Assembly (NCBI RefSeq): GCF_018812025.1
Contig: NC_063053.1
Coordinates: 11,215,623-11,279,622, forward strand
Direction of reading: 5' to 3'
DNA: 64,000 bases
Origin: Megalobrama amblycephala
Lineage: Eukaryota > Chordata > Actinopteri > Cypriniformes > Xenocyprididae
The translations under genes were made by a program, and so were the position numbers. This document shows positions 33,465 to 46,349 of this stretch, piece by piece; position 1 is the first letter of the stretch; every line of letters starts with the position of its first letter. The notes under the pieces were generated by a model, which was given only the letters and a program-made list of their open reading frames with translations, was not told the DNA's origin and did not search any database.

Positions 33465-34140
33465 GTTTACAGTTTAGATGATTCCAAGTAACTCGCAACA
33501 CCTTTATTGGGACAGGTGGCTTTCCATTCCTGAAAATAAACAGATTTTAGGGCACGTAGGGCACCTCAGGTTTACTAAAAGAGCAAATGTCTGCTCTTGC
33601 CAAGAAGTATTCTGAGATGAGTGGTTGCATGACTTGTAATACAAAGCTTACCGTATTCAACCCTCGGCTGGAGCCTGAATTTACCCGGCAGACACTCGCA
33701 CGCAGCTACTCACGCGGGACAGGGAAACGCCCGCTGCCTGCACCGCTGCCAGACTACGCGGTTGTTGTTTTTGGACGTCTTGAGGGCAAGAACGTTTCTC
33801 CAGCCCTGTAAATCCACAGATGCTCTAATGGGTTCCAGCAACTTTATCTGTGCGAGATCTTCCAAGAGCCCGTGGAGTGACATGAAGCCTGCAGTGGCCT
33901 CAGGAAAGCGGATATCTTCTGTGTATGAGTGTATTATGGCACTTTTACAGAACAGGAGTTGTGTGTGAACACAGAGACATTTGCAAAATGATACTTTCTC
34001 CTCACAAACAGTCAGTCAGTATGGATGGAAACACTTCTAGAGTTTTGAAGAGCACCATTGAAGCACAGGTGCAGCAATAAAGAGAGGAGAGCGGGGAAGA
34101 TGGAGACGCTGCTGTCATTTCCAGTTAAAGTCAAATGCTT
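33465..34140. other. unexplained GC-richer patch with open frames on both strands
   Basis: 33650-33970 stands out from the AT-rich surroundings. The minus strand is open from about 33958 to 33708 (EDIRFPEATAGFMSLHGLLE, then DLQGWRNVLALKTSKNNNRV). The plus strand has a 74-codon frame. No family is recognised and no splice structure is assigned. It could be an old exon, a UTR or lncRNA, or a regulatory element. Confidence 0.3.
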
Positions 34141-34582
34141 CAATTGACATTGATTCAGTTCAGAATTTAAACATGAATTACTGTACTCTGTTTCACGTCA
34201 TTTTCTAACCACACATTGGTAGGCTATTTTATTCAGTTAAATACAAGAGAAACATCATGTGTTTTTCATGTAATGTGGATAGCTAGTGGATGGTTACCAG
34301 TACGCTTCAGAAGGCCCAAAAAAACACCGTAAAATATAATAAAATTAGTCCTATAACTCCAGCGCTACATTCCGAATAAAAGTTGTTCACATATGTTTCT
34401 CCCCTCTCACAGCTTTCAAATATCATTTATGGTCACATATGTTCAATGATATTTCACATCATTGATGTCAAATTAGGCACAACACACCTAAAGTCTCAAG
34501 TTGTAAATGAATGACATTTGAGACTTTTATTTTGCTTTTTTGCTATTTTCTAGCTTGGCAGTACAAACTCCACTTTGCAGGT

Positions 34583-34583
<1 letters not shown>

Positions 34584-34648
<65 letters not shown>
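34584..34648. repeat. (CA)n microsatellite
   Basis: About 32 CA units, uninterrupted. Confidence 0.97.
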
Positions 34649-34652
<4 letters not shown>

Positions 34653-35573
34653 GTGCAAACTTTTTGTTTGAAAACCTTGTGTGTGTGAATCACATTTAAT
34701 TCACTTAAAGTCACAGTCTGTTGAATTTCAAATTGTGATGGGTTATAAATATTCAGGCATAAAACTATACTTGCAAATTGCTGCAGAATGTAATAAATAT
34801 GAGAAATAGCATTTTACAATGCTAGGTCTTTTTTACATGTAACTTTAATCATTCAGCAGATGCTTTTTATCTAAAACAACTCACAAATGAGGAACATCTC
34901 AAGCATAATAATTAGAGCCAACAATATAGTTTCTTCTAGGTTAATTATCTATTAACATTTTTCCTGGGTGTCTCTCTATGTTATGATAAACAATAAAGAT
35001 GTAATTGTTTTCATTGCAGATACTCAAAATTGTGTAATTTTATTATTATTTTTTAAAGACATCCAAGTGTTGAATAATACATTGATGGCAATTAAGAGTC
35101 CAAACAGTTTTCAGATATTGAATGTTCAGTATCAGAGCTCTCAAATCTTAAACTAAATCTTATTCAATAATTAATCAGCAGTAAAACACTACTGTAACTC
35201 GTAAAATTGATATTTAAAAAATTCTCTGAAAGTGTTAGCGCTGGTCACTAGGGGGCGCCAATGTCACAGAGATCAGTTGCATTAACGCTTTAAACTGTGC
35301 GTTTGGGCTAAAGACAGCTGATATACATGCACATTCAAGTATTACAAAATATATCAGAAATACCAGAATGTAACAGCAGCTAATGTAATTTGTACAGTGC
35401 TGTCATACATTAGTATTCATAAATCATTATTAATGACTGGGATGCCATTGCAGAAAAAGTGTGTGCTCAAGACTAGCAGGTTCTCTGATGGAAATAGTTC
35501 TTTGAAGTGGTAAAGCTGTTTTCTATCCTTCTATCTGTCTTTAGTTCATCTTTTATGCCTTTCCAAACAGACA

Positions 35574-35574
<1 letters not shown>
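34649..35574. other. intergenic DNA, nothing assigned
   Basis: AT-rich. A CTAGGGGGCGCC motif at about 35250 is typical of repeat fragments. No gene is seen. Confidence 0.4.

Positions 35575-35646
<72 letters not shown>
35575..35646. repeat. (CA)n microsatellite
   Basis: About 36 units preceded by ACAGACAG. Confidence 0.97.
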
Positions 35647-35650
<4 letters not shown>

Positions 35651-36667
35651 AATTTAGTGAGAATTTCCACAGAGCACTGATAAATAAGAACACCCACTGT
35701 GATTGATATAATAAAATAAATCAGAATAAACAAGGAAATACATTGCATTTGTTCATCTGGGGTCTCTGAGATGCCAAACATATAACACTTTTTATGGAGC
35801 TTTATGATGTTTGAGGGGTGTTATTAAATTGAACTTCTCGCTGAATTTGGAAAAAAAAAACATGTATAACCCTGATGCTTTAATGTGGTAAGGTATTTCT
35901 ATTAATCTATTGATGCAAAAGTAATGCCAAATTACAATGCAAAATAAACACTCTTTTTTTAGATTTTATGGTCAAATGTGACCTGGACCTTCTTTTTCTT
36001 TGAATTCACCCTTATCTTCATAGTTTAGTGCACTAAATGCATATCTGAGTTCAAGAAACATCAGCCATAAGTAAAGCACACTAGACCTTGATCTTCCCTC
36101 ATCATCTCTCTGTCTGTGTTTCTCTGTGGGGTTTAAGGGCTTTAGTCTAATAGCTCCATTAGCGCAAGCCAGTGGCATTAAGTAGCATAACAGCGCTGGC
36201 TGCTTTAACCATCAATAACACACACTTTACTCACAGCTTTCTTTCTTTCTTTCTTAGTGTAAGAAAAAGGTGGAAATGGAGGGTGAAAATGGCCCTACAA
36301 ACTAAACAAATCATGTCAGTTTTTGGTGCAAAAAAAAAAAAGTAAAATTAAAAGTGGACCCCAAAGACAAAATTATAGGCTTGCTAGATTTAACACTCAC
36401 TGGTATACACATATAATCCTTCTGTGGTGAACATACCATTTAACAACTTTGCATCTGTGACTATTGTCCATTTTCTGTGCCTGGAGAAGCACAAGAGAGT
36501 CTGGTGTTAGAATGTTGCTAACGATATGATACTCTGATAAGCATTAAAAGTTTTACTATACTTTGAATGAATTATAAGGATATTTAGCCATTGTCACTTT
36601 AGCCATTGTGCCACCTACAATGCATTATGGGATCACCCTAGCCATAAAGGATATATGTGATGCTGCC
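35647..36667. other. intergenic DNA, nothing assigned
   Basis: A short CTTT repeat lies at 36237-36254. No gene or repeat family is recognised. Confidence 0.4.
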
Positions 36668-37045
36668 TTAAAGTCAGCATGAAACCATTTTTTTATGGAA
36701 TATTGCAGTATTTATTATAAATGATTTATCTGTGCACATTTTTATTTATTTTAAATGTGTCCCTGTAATCATTAATCAAAAGAACTTGCCCTCCCTCTTG
36801 CTGCAACATCTCTGATCTTCTCTGATGACGTGTTTACTGGTGTGAGGGCGGGACAACCTGTCACTCACATGAGATCGACCAATAGCAAACCACAACCATC
36901 CAACCACACAATCAATTTCAGAAGGACAGAATCAAGTCCCGCCCTACTTTTTTTGTTTTGTTCGAGAAGTGTTTCACTCAGGTAGCCTATATGTCACAAT
37001 AGGGAAGAAAAGACTATCGCCATTTCTGTTTCATGCTGACTTTAA
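36668..37045. mobile_element. TTAA-flanked MITE (family G)
   Basis: It begins TTAAAGTCAGCATGAAAC and ends GTTTCATGCTGACTTTAA, an exact 18-bp inverted pair with TTAA at both borders. 378 bp, no ORF. Confidence 0.85.
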
Positions 37046-38490
37046 AATCTGCCACCTTAAGTCATATTGCAAATACGTTGACTTAAAATCCAAAACTAAA
37101 TAGTGAAACAATTTTCCTGAAAACGATCTGTTTTATAATGCACATTACCAAAAACACATAAAACATATGTAAGCAGTACAGAGAGGTTTAAAAATTGTGG
37201 CGTTTAAACCAAATTTTTATACGTGACCAATGTCTGTTTTTAGAGTGTTTCATTCATGTCCAAAATTTCACTTAGTTTTCAGTGCTGCTCAAAAGCAGTT
37301 TGACTAATGAGGCCTGATATGAAACAACAGGCTATGGCCCATTACAGCACGCACACTGCAAATGAGACGGGATGCCAGGAAGGCTGAATCTAGTCTTCGG
37401 TTTTCCTGTAGGAGAGTCTCGGATGAAAGCAAAGTACTGTGGAGGATCTGCAGCAGGAACGATCAAAGAATAGACATAGACACACACACACACGGTCAGT
37501 TTGGTGAGGTAATCTGGAGCATTAACACGTTTGAAACGTTCCCTGTGATCCACCTCCGCTCTGTCATCTCTGAGGAAAACCCCCTCATCAACATGACTCT
37601 TTCTTTCCAGGCCTAAAAAAAGAGTGTGAGCTTTGTTTCTCCTCTCATTCCTTGTGTTTTATCTCAGTAATTATGTCTAAATGTGAATTCCTCTAGATGG
37701 ATGGAGCTATTGAGAAGAGATGGCTCTGTTTCAGCCTCAGGGGAGCAGATGTGAAGGTGTTCGATTTCCGAGAATGTTAAACATATACGTGAACACACAC
37801 TGATGTTTGGTTGTTGAGTTGTTGAGTCCTGTAGGACATAAAATCACAATATTTAATATTGCAATCATTTCTCAATATGATTAAATGGAGATCTGAGGGA
37901 CAAATACCCCACTAACTTCACATGTATCTCCTCTACAGCTTTAGAAGACATCTCAGCAATGCCACTATCAAAGTTAAAAATTTCAGTACATTTCTCATCA
38001 AATTCTTGCAGAGGACGAATGACGAGTTATGCTACCTGCATTTATTTTACAGCTCAATTCTCTCAATTGCATTTATTTTTATTTCTCCAAATGAAATAGT
38101 TCAACCTGGAAGTTATCATCCTGGTTCCCTCAACAAAACCCCACAGGATTTTTCCATCAGCATTTGGATAATTGCAGAAAATCAGCTCTGTGATCAACAA
38201 ATGTTTATGATTCTGATATGTTTGTTCATCATGATAATCCTCACAAATGAACACAACTTTTATGGAATTTAAAGCCCAAATACAATCGCCAGAAATATAA
38301 TGTAAGCTATAAACCAACTACATCATCATTCATCTGACAGCTTTTTCTTTATTTAAAAAATAATTTTCCCTGAAAGTTAGAATACTTTGCAAGAGCATGA
38401 TTATAACACAATGAAGCTGTAAACGTTAGCCTACTAGTGAGTAAATTAAAAGAAAAAAAAAGAAAAAAAAAAAAAAAAGAAAAAAACAGA
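37046..38490. other. intergenic DNA, nothing assigned
   Basis: Unique-looking DNA. An AT-rich 116-codon frame (37922-38272, plus) has no domain and was not called. An A-rich run lies at 38450-38486. Confidence 0.4.
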
Positions 38491-38491
38491 C

Positions 38492-39020
38492 TGATCGAGT
38501 CTGATAGGCCTATTGCTCTTTTACAATAGTTAATAATTAACAAGAGTTAATAGGTTAGGCCTATACCTTTCATTTTATTTACACAATCTCGCCAGGTGTT
38601 TTATCTGTTAACGAAATGAATCTGTTATGCCTAATAGTAGGCTAACACCAAAGTCCCTTTAAGACAAGTCATTTTACTCGGCGGCCATCTTTGAAACGCC
38701 TTTTGGGCATGCAAGTGCAGTTCTGTACCTATCTCTTTGAATGGGGAAACATCAAATTCTCCAAAGCTGTTTGCCAAGCTTCCGATTCGCGTGTAGGAGC
38801 TTCCAGAGCTTCTAACGGCCGCTGCAGTGACGCAATGACTTTACCAATCAGCGATTGGCTCTTATTTAGAAGGCGGGACTTGTTCCGCCATATTGCAAAA
38901 CAATATGAGTGATGCATCTTGTGTTATGTCTAAATAAAATGCAAGGTAGGCCTATAGGCTATTAACTTATTAACTCTTGTTAATTTTTTAACTATTGTAT
39001 AAGAGCAATATCAGACTCGT
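38492..39020. mobile_element. foldback element with about 70-bp terminal inverted repeats
   Basis: The left end (GAGTCTGATA...TTGCTCTTTTACAATAGTT, ATTAACAAGAGTTAATA) is found inverted at 38945-39018. Between them, 38650-38905 is a copy of the repeat at 1480-1860. Confidence 0.75.
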
Positions 39021-39308
39021 GACTTGTTAAAGAGTTGGATTGTCATGCTAAACATGAGTTGGACGTATGACGGGAGTATTTCTGTTCCAAAAATTCTCTT
39101 CCAAATCCTCACAGGATTCTGATTTTTTTTTTCGAGTATCGGCCTTAGTGATGTTAACAAGGACGGAATTCCTTGTAAGGGCACTTCTCCCGGAAGGGCG
39201 TGCGTGCGCACGTGGACCTGAGAGAGAGCACAAGAGCACGCCCATCAACGCGCGTTCAGGTTTATGGAAGTCGTCGGCAGCGCTGCACAGGACTGCATGA
39301 AATCAACA

Positions 39309-39663
39309 ATGTCACCAAAGAAGTGTGTTTTTGGTTGTGAGGGAAAGATAACCTTGCTTCCCAAAGAACCCAATGTTCAGTGGAGCTGAGAATTTTGTGC
39401 TCACGCTTTACATTGATGTGCTCTTAATATTTGTTATTAAAATAACCATAGAAAGTGATAGTTGCAATTACTTTTTTATTGGTTAAAATGAATGGAGAAT
39501 ATCTTGTGTTTTTCCGTGGCTGCTTGAGCCCTCAGGATCGGCGCTTATGGTTTCATAAACAAAGCTCAGTTCTACACTGGATTTACAGATCGTTTGAAAC
39601 TGTGAAAGATGGAGCGGTCACAGCGATAATGATCCCGGTCATGAGTCGGAACCGCAGGTGGTG
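39309..39663 (+). pseudogene. THAP-like N-terminal remnant and adjacent decayed frame
   Basis: The ATG at 39309 opens MSPKKCVFGCEGKITLLPKE and PNVQWS, then a stop. The spacing M-x4-C-x3-C...P-K-x...W is that of a THAP zinc-finger start. 39488-39663 holds a second open stretch (LHWIYRSFETVKDGAVTAIM) of unknown origin. It is probably a fragment of a THAP-containing transposon and not a working gene. Confidence 0.4.
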
Positions 39664-42600
39664 AGTAAAACTGCTTCAAATGTCTGTTTTGTTGGCAATA
39701 GGCGCCTAAGTGCATATAATGTAAACAACACGAACGTAGTGAATTCATAAATTCATTATTCATCATTCATACGCTATATTCATTATAGTGATTCAAAAGT
39801 CATCCATGGATCAGGGTGCGAACTACGGCTCGGCTCCCCTTAATAAGACGTGGGCTCCCCTGAAAAAGTGATTTGTGAAATTTTGGGGGGGCTCAAAAAA
39901 TATTGACAATATGTTATTTTGATGTGCAATTCAGTTTTGTGTAATGTGATTATCATGGATTATTATGTGTAAAATTGCAAAAATATCATTCATTCATGCA
40001 TGACGACGATTTAAACCTAATTCACTTCAATAAAGATAACTATACATGCTATTCTTGTCATGAGCATCAAGGTGTGGGGGCGCTGCGGTGCAAATTCCAC
40101 TCATGTTTATTACATGTTAACTCGAACAGCAAAGGAAACTGACCCCAGACCTGTGTTAAGGTGAGGTATGTTATTCGCAATTATGTGTTGTGGAGGGGTT
40201 ATTATAGGTCTGTGTGACTCTTGATATATTAGACCTAATTTAACGGAGGAATTTTGGTATTCTTCTGTAGCCTGACGAATAACTTTAACTGTTGTTCTTG
40301 TGAACTCAAAGACAGCCTGATGCTTTGTTTATAGACTATTTGTGGGTGGCTGTTTGTTATTTCACCTATCAGTTTGTGTCGATAATGTAGGGTAAATCCT
40401 TGCATAAAGCAAGTAGTATACACAGTCGTAGCTGTTATGTATCTTTTTAACTCATTGTAAGCCATTGTGTGCTCCCCAAAGTCCACGGTATAGTTCGAAC
40501 ACTGCCATGGATAATGCGATGGTGTATTGCGTGTGTTTAAATATATTTGTTTAGATGACCATTGATAGCTTGTGTAGACGATCTCTACACAAAAGCTGCA
40601 CGTACTCGTGACTCTAGCTCTCAGGACACGCCTCCAGGCGCTCGGCTGTTTTCGGAAAGACTCGGTACAGCGTATGTATCTTTTTATATAATATGATTAA
40701 ACTAAAGACTTTTTGGAGATTTGAAGGATGCACTACTACTCTATAGGTACTCAAGATTAACATGAGATTGGCAGAAACTGTGTGTGATACCCCCCCCCCC
40801 TTTAATAATTAACTTTAAATTCAAATATACGCTATTTCAGTGTATTTTTCAGTGAGTGTCAAAATAAATAGCTCTGGAATGGATTATCTTCCAGTCCCTG
40901 AATCACGAGTCCCAGAAAATAAGAGAGACGATCGGACCCCCAGCGGACCAGTTTTTCTTGATCATCACCAGACTCAGACTGTATGTCATTGCTGACTTAT
41001 TTTACTGTTATAATTACCATAATTGCTTAACACCCCCCCCCCCCCACACACACACACACTGCTTTTGCTCACTGTAACTCTACACCATTTCAAAGACAGC
41101 CTGAGGAACATGATTAAAGATGCTGCATTATTAGATACAGATTAAAGTTAAATCACAATGGACCCTGTTTATTTTCTAAATACACTTTCTACATTCACTT
41201 AATGTGCATGAAGATAATGTTCTATTAAATATTTATATTCTATCTATCTATCTATCCATCTATCATCTGTTTAATCTTACTGCTTTTAGAAGGAAACCAA
41301 TGAAAATGTCATAACAAGCAGAGATCATTTCCCAGATCTTCACGAGTAGTGCTGTTCCCGTGGACTGTGTCTATAGGGAGATGGAGAAGGGGAATGAGGC
41401 GGTGTGAGAGGGTTTAACCCCCCCCCAATCCCCGTTTCTCCCAAAATCAGCTAATGAGCCAAGATCCCTTATAAGATACTGTCTCAAGCCCTTTGTGCAC
41501 CTCCTCCTGATTTCCCGGGTTTTGCAGGAAACAATATCTATTCTTGTTGGAGTTTGATCGCATGTCATTTTTATGTGAGAAAACCAGCCTGTTGCAACAG
41601 TTCTCATGATGCATTATGGGAACTGGGCCTCTTTTTTTACTTTTAGCTTGGAAGGTGGACATTAATGTTTGTATGATTATCACACAATCAGATGAATGAA
41701 TGATCTTCAATCAGATACAGTACATTTAAGGATTCATTTCGCAGGTCGGTTCCCCCGAGGAACATTGTATCACTCAGAGGTTGCTGTTTGACATCTCGGG
41801 AAACATAATAGAGATTTTAGTTACATTTCATTTAAATATGAGTATTGTCTTGTCTTCAAATGAATGTGGTTTGCAGCTCAGATGATTTAGTTTTGGAAGT
41901 AATTATTGAGATCTTGTGAGTTCTGATGAAAGACGTTGGTATCTGGTCAAATCTGAGCACAGTTTGAGACATTAATGATATGTGAGATTACTTTTTTCTA
42001 AGAAGAAATATCTGACAAGCAGCAGGCAACACTTTCTATTGATCTCCATGTCATCTCACCGCTGTCTAGAAGCAACAGTTGAGCTATTAAAGACATCTCA
42101 TTTATGAATTTTCTCTCATATGTGTTGGTCCTGTGCTGCTGTTGTACAAGACATTAGTGTACTTGATGAGATTTTAATCGATCATTGTCATCATTATTCT
42201 CTATTATATCTCCTTAAGCAAAAGTCATTTTGGTTTCTCTCTCCCCTTGTGAGTGGGAATGTGAAAACAATCATTAGTTTTTGGTCCCTGTGGTCTCTGT
42301 TTCACGGTCTCTGTGTGGGAATCGCGATTTTGGACACAGTTTCTCTTTCCCATCCCAGTCTGTTTTTCTCCGGTCCAGTTAAAAAATAGTCCCGCGCTCA
42401 CGGGCTCCCGAAGTAAACCGGTTCCAGCCCGCTTGTTCCCTCTTCTCACGGAGGCTGGGAAAAGAGAGGTCAGAACAGTTCTAATGGGTTTCGTATGCAT
42501 GCAGGTACCCCCATGACCCAGGAAGCGGTTTCCATGAGAAACCAAAGCCGCTTTTGACAGTCCCCTATTTTCCAAAATATATCAGCTTTTGTTTGTCTTT

Positions 42601-42689
42601 GTCCCACTTTTTCACTTTTTCTTTTATGTGTTTTAAACCACTTGAAGCCGTCTTCTCACAGCAACAGTTAATAAAGATGCTGTTTTACA

Positions 42690-42690
<1 letters not shown>
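39664..42690. other. intergenic DNA, nothing assigned
   Basis: C runs at 40790-40800, 41033-41045 and 41420-41427, and a CTAT repeat at 41248-41264. 42350-42550 is slightly GC-richer with short frames on both strands. No gene is recognised. Confidence 0.4.

Positions 42691-42740
<50 letters not shown>
42691..42740. repeat. (TA)n microsatellite
   Basis: About 24 TA units directly before a MITE C copy. The same arrangement occurs at 13539. Confidence 0.95.
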
Positions 42741-42741
<1 letters not shown>

Positions 42742-42753
42742 TCACACACACAC

Positions 42754-43235
42754 TGCCATTCAAAACCCCATTGGGTTGGAAAGATTTTTTTGTTTTGTTT
42801 TTGAAAGTCTCTTATACTCATCAAGGCTGCATTTATTTTAGAAAAAAATCAGTAATATTATCAAAAATTATCACAATTTAAAACAACTGTTTTCTTTTTG
42901 AATGTATTTTAAAGTGTAATTTATTCTAAGCTGATCTAAGCTGAATTTTCAGCATCATTAAGTCAGAGTCACATGATCCTTCAAAAATGATTCTAATATG
43001 CTGATTTGCTGCTCAAGAAGCATTTCTGATTATTGTTAATGTTGAAAACAGTTTGTGGAAACTGATATTTTTTCACAATTCTTTGATTAAAGTTGAAATG
43101 AATAGTGCTTATTTGAAACAGAAATCTTTTGTAACATTATAAATGTCTTTACTATCACTTTTGATCAGTTTATTGCATCCTTGCTGAATAAATGAAAAGA
43201 AACGAAAAAAAAACCTTAATGACCCCAAACAAAGC
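42754..43235 (+). mobile_element. MITE C copy
   Basis: It contains CTGCCATTCAAAACCCCATT, CTCATCAAGGCTGCATTTAT, CACATGATCCTTCAAAAATG and GACCCCAAAC near the end. Confidence 0.7.
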
Positions 43236-43509
43236 TGACACATTTTAAACTAAAGCAATAATTTCTTAAGCTTTAATTAAAATTTCATGATGAAACCATG
43301 TTGTATTTCCATCTTATACTTAAGATATTTTTTCAAGAGGCTTATCCTGTGACCTTCTCTGGTGTGTAAGCTCTGATCGCTGACCAGGCTTGCAAAAGAT
43401 AAGAGATTTTCCGATAACCATGTGTGTTTATAAAGTTTGTTTAAGAAAGAGAGAAACTTTCTTGCACATTAGTTTTTCTCAATTTTTCCCTTGAGCTTTA
43501 GTTAATTAA

Positions 43510-44820
43510 AAGCTTGACGTTTGTCTTGACGTATGCTGGAGAACTACTGCCTGGCAGTAAACCTCAAGAAGACCAATGTTATTGTCTTCCAGAAAAACCC
43601 CAGATGTCAGGAACATAGATACCAGTTCAGTCTTGGCAGCACCGCCCTAGAACACACAATGCAGTACACTTACCTCAGTCTGATCATCACTGCATCTGGG
43701 AGTTTTAGTGTGGCAGTGAATGCTCTCAAAGACATACTCCATCAAGAAAAGATTCCAAAACATTGACTTACCAATTCCAATCTGGTGTAAAATCTTTGAT
43801 AGTGTGATTCAGCCCATTGCGCTGTATGGAAGTGAGGTTTGGGGTCCACTCAGTGATCAGAGCTACAGTAGATGGGCTTCTGTTGGATGTTTGTCCCTAC
43901 ACACAGAATTCTGCAAAATGATTCTAAAACTACAAAGAAGAACACTCAATAATACATGTAGGGCAGAATTAGGCCAATTCCCATTGATTATTAATATGCA
44001 GAAAAGATCCCTCAAATTCTGGATGCATCTAAAAATCAAGTCCCACAGAATCGCTACATTTTAAAGCAAAAAGTCCCCTCAGTCAGCTGGTTCTGAGACT
44101 AAAAATACATATCTGGAAGATTGGGATCAGGAAACTAAAACACAAAGTAAATTACAATTCTATCGAACTCTAAAATCAAATTATGAATTAGAAGAATATC
44201 TCCAAAGTGTCAAAGACACGAAGCAGAGATGGATCCTGACCAAGTACAGGCTCAGTGAACACAGTCTAGCCTTTGAGACTGGCAGACACAGAAAGAGCTG
44301 GTTACCCAGAGAGCAAAGGGTGTGTGTTCACTGCAGGACAGGAGAGATCGAGACAGAGACGCACTTACTTCTTCACTGCCACAAACACACACCTATAAGA
44401 TATCTCTACTTCACCAAATTCAGCAGCTCAATAAAGAACTTTACAGCCATGACTGATGTAGAACAAATAAAGAAAATATTAGGACAGCAGCACTGGCCGC
44501 GAGATACGTGTGGATGTGCCACAGCCTGAGAGACAGAGGGTGAATGTGTGTGTGTGTGTGTGTGTGTGTGTGTCTGACCCACAGTGACCCTCAGTATGCG
44601 TGTGTATATATGTTTAAACACTGTGGTATCAAATGTTCAGACAAGTTCTAATTTTTTACACTGTTAATTTAAGTTTAAGTTATGTTGTAATATTTGATAG
44701 TGTTGTAATATTTGATCATATTTTCTTCTATTATACAGATGTTTTTATTATTGTTTTATGTATATATGCTTTGGCAATATTGTATCATTTACAGTCATGC
44801 CAATAAAGCAATTTTGAATT
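43510..44820 (+). pseudogene. LINE ORF2 C-terminal half, frameshifted
   Basis: It reads LENYCLAVNLKKTNVIVFQK, QEHRYQFSLGSTALEHTMQY and LPIPIWCKIFDSVIQPIALY, then GSEVWGPLSDQ, LGQFPLIINMQKRSLKFW and, after 44080, an open frame with RWILTKYRLSEHSLAFETGR and CVHCRTGEIETETHLLLHC (zinc-knuckle-like). This is the thumb and C-terminal region of a non-LTR retrotransposon protein. The frame changes at about 43760 and about 44060, so it is defective. The 3' UTR ends GAATTTGAATTTGATAG and runs straight into the GATA array. Confidence 0.75.
44546..44573. repeat. (GT)n microsatellite in LINE 3' region
   Basis: About 14 TG units after the LINE stop. Confidence 0.9.
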
Positions 44821-44827
44821 TGAATTT

Positions 44828-44851
44828 GATAGATAGATAAACAAACTGAAG

Positions 44852-44921
<70 letters not shown>

Positions 44922-45063
44922 CAAACAAACTGATAGATAAATAGATAGATAGATAAACTGAAGGATAGATAGATAGATAGATAGATAAACTGATAGATAG
45001 ATAAACTGATAGATAGATAAACTGATAGATAGTTAGATAAACTGAAGGATAGATAAACTGAAG

Positions 45064-45124
<61 letters not shown>

Positions 45125-45147
45125 ACTGAAGGATAGATAAACTGAAG

Positions 45148-45180
<33 letters not shown>

Positions 45181-45306
45181 ACTGAAGGATAGATAGATAG
45201 ATAGATAGATAGATAAACTGAAGGATAGATAGATAGATAGAAAAACAAACTGATAGATAGACAGACAAACAAACAAACTGAAGGATAGATAGATAGATAG
45301 ATAGAT

Positions 45307-45338
<32 letters not shown>

Positions 45339-45392
45339 CAGACAAACAAACTGAAGGATAGATAGATAGATAGATAGACAGACAAACAAACT

Positions 45393-45442
<50 letters not shown>

Positions 45443-45484
45443 AAAACAAACTGATAGATAGACAGACAAACAAACAAACTGAAG

Positions 45485-45518
<34 letters not shown>

Positions 45519-45580
45519 CTTACTATAGGATATATATAGGAACAAACTGAAGGATAGATAAACTGAAGGATAGATAGACT
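44828..45580. repeat. 750-bp (GATA)n array with interspersed AAACTGAAG units
   Basis: Blocks of GATA are separated by AAACTGAAG, AAACTGATA or ACAGACAAACAAACTGAAG, giving an irregular higher-order pattern. The long minus-strand frames read SIYLSIYLSIYL only, a microsatellite artefact. Confidence 0.97.
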
Positions 45581-46349
45581 ACCAAACTTAAGTTTGTACA
45601 ATATCAAACTTATGCATGTTCCCCCAAGATCCTAAAAACATGACAGTAGTGTCCTTATATTGAAAAACAGCACACACCCATCAACCCCATCATATTCACT
45701 GAACATGACTCATTAGGTGAATTCACTGTCTATATTTACTTTCTGCTGAGACTGATTCAAGTGACCACATCCAATTAAGTCTTTTCAAATAATTACCTGG
45801 TCTGACAGTAATGCCTGCTGACTGCATGACAGGTTTGGAAGAGCGGCCATGTTTACGTTAGCATTACATTTGAACACAGTCCGAGCAGCAGAACTCTGTG
45901 TTTGTGTCCTGAGGGGTTTGAGACAAAAGTGTTATAGTTAAATCTGATAAACAAAGGTGATTGAACTATCACAAACCATGGGAATCTTCACACATCTTTC
46001 ACATTCTGTGAAGATATAGAGCAGCTGCTGTTTGTCGAGTGGAAGGTGTGAAAATGGAACTCGACTATGATTATGTGATGTGTGAAGTTTTTAGCGTGAG
46101 CTTCCTCTAAAGTGAGAGCAAGCACATCCTCACATAAATATTTTCAGATTCAATTAGAAAACGATGGTTTGTCAAGACAAACTTTGAATGTTGGCTTGAA
46201 AATTTAAAAAAACAAACCTTCACATTTGAAGGATACGTGAAAGATGTGAAACTTGACAGTTAAATATGAGTATTTCCTCAGCTATGTTTATAATACATTT
46301 AGTGGTTTAGCCAATTTAGCAGGTTTCATACATTATGTATGATTTATAA
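45581..46349. other. intergenic DNA, nothing assigned
   Basis: No gene or repeat family is recognised. Confidence 0.4.

Noticed and set aside
37922..38272. 116-codon plus-strand ORF with hydrophobic stretches
   Set aside because: AT-driven composition, no recognised family, no splice or promoter context.
42225..42575. 116-codon minus-strand ORF
   Set aside because: Overlapping open frames on both strands, no family and a low-complexity neighbourhood.
44828..45580. CRISPR-like regular spacing in the GATA array
   Set aside because: The spacers are not unique and the unit is a simple tandem repeat in eukaryotic DNA.
44785..45607. Minus-strand ORFs of 230 and 270 codons (SIYLSIYL)
   Set aside because: Pure translation of the GATA microsatellite, which has no stop in that frame.
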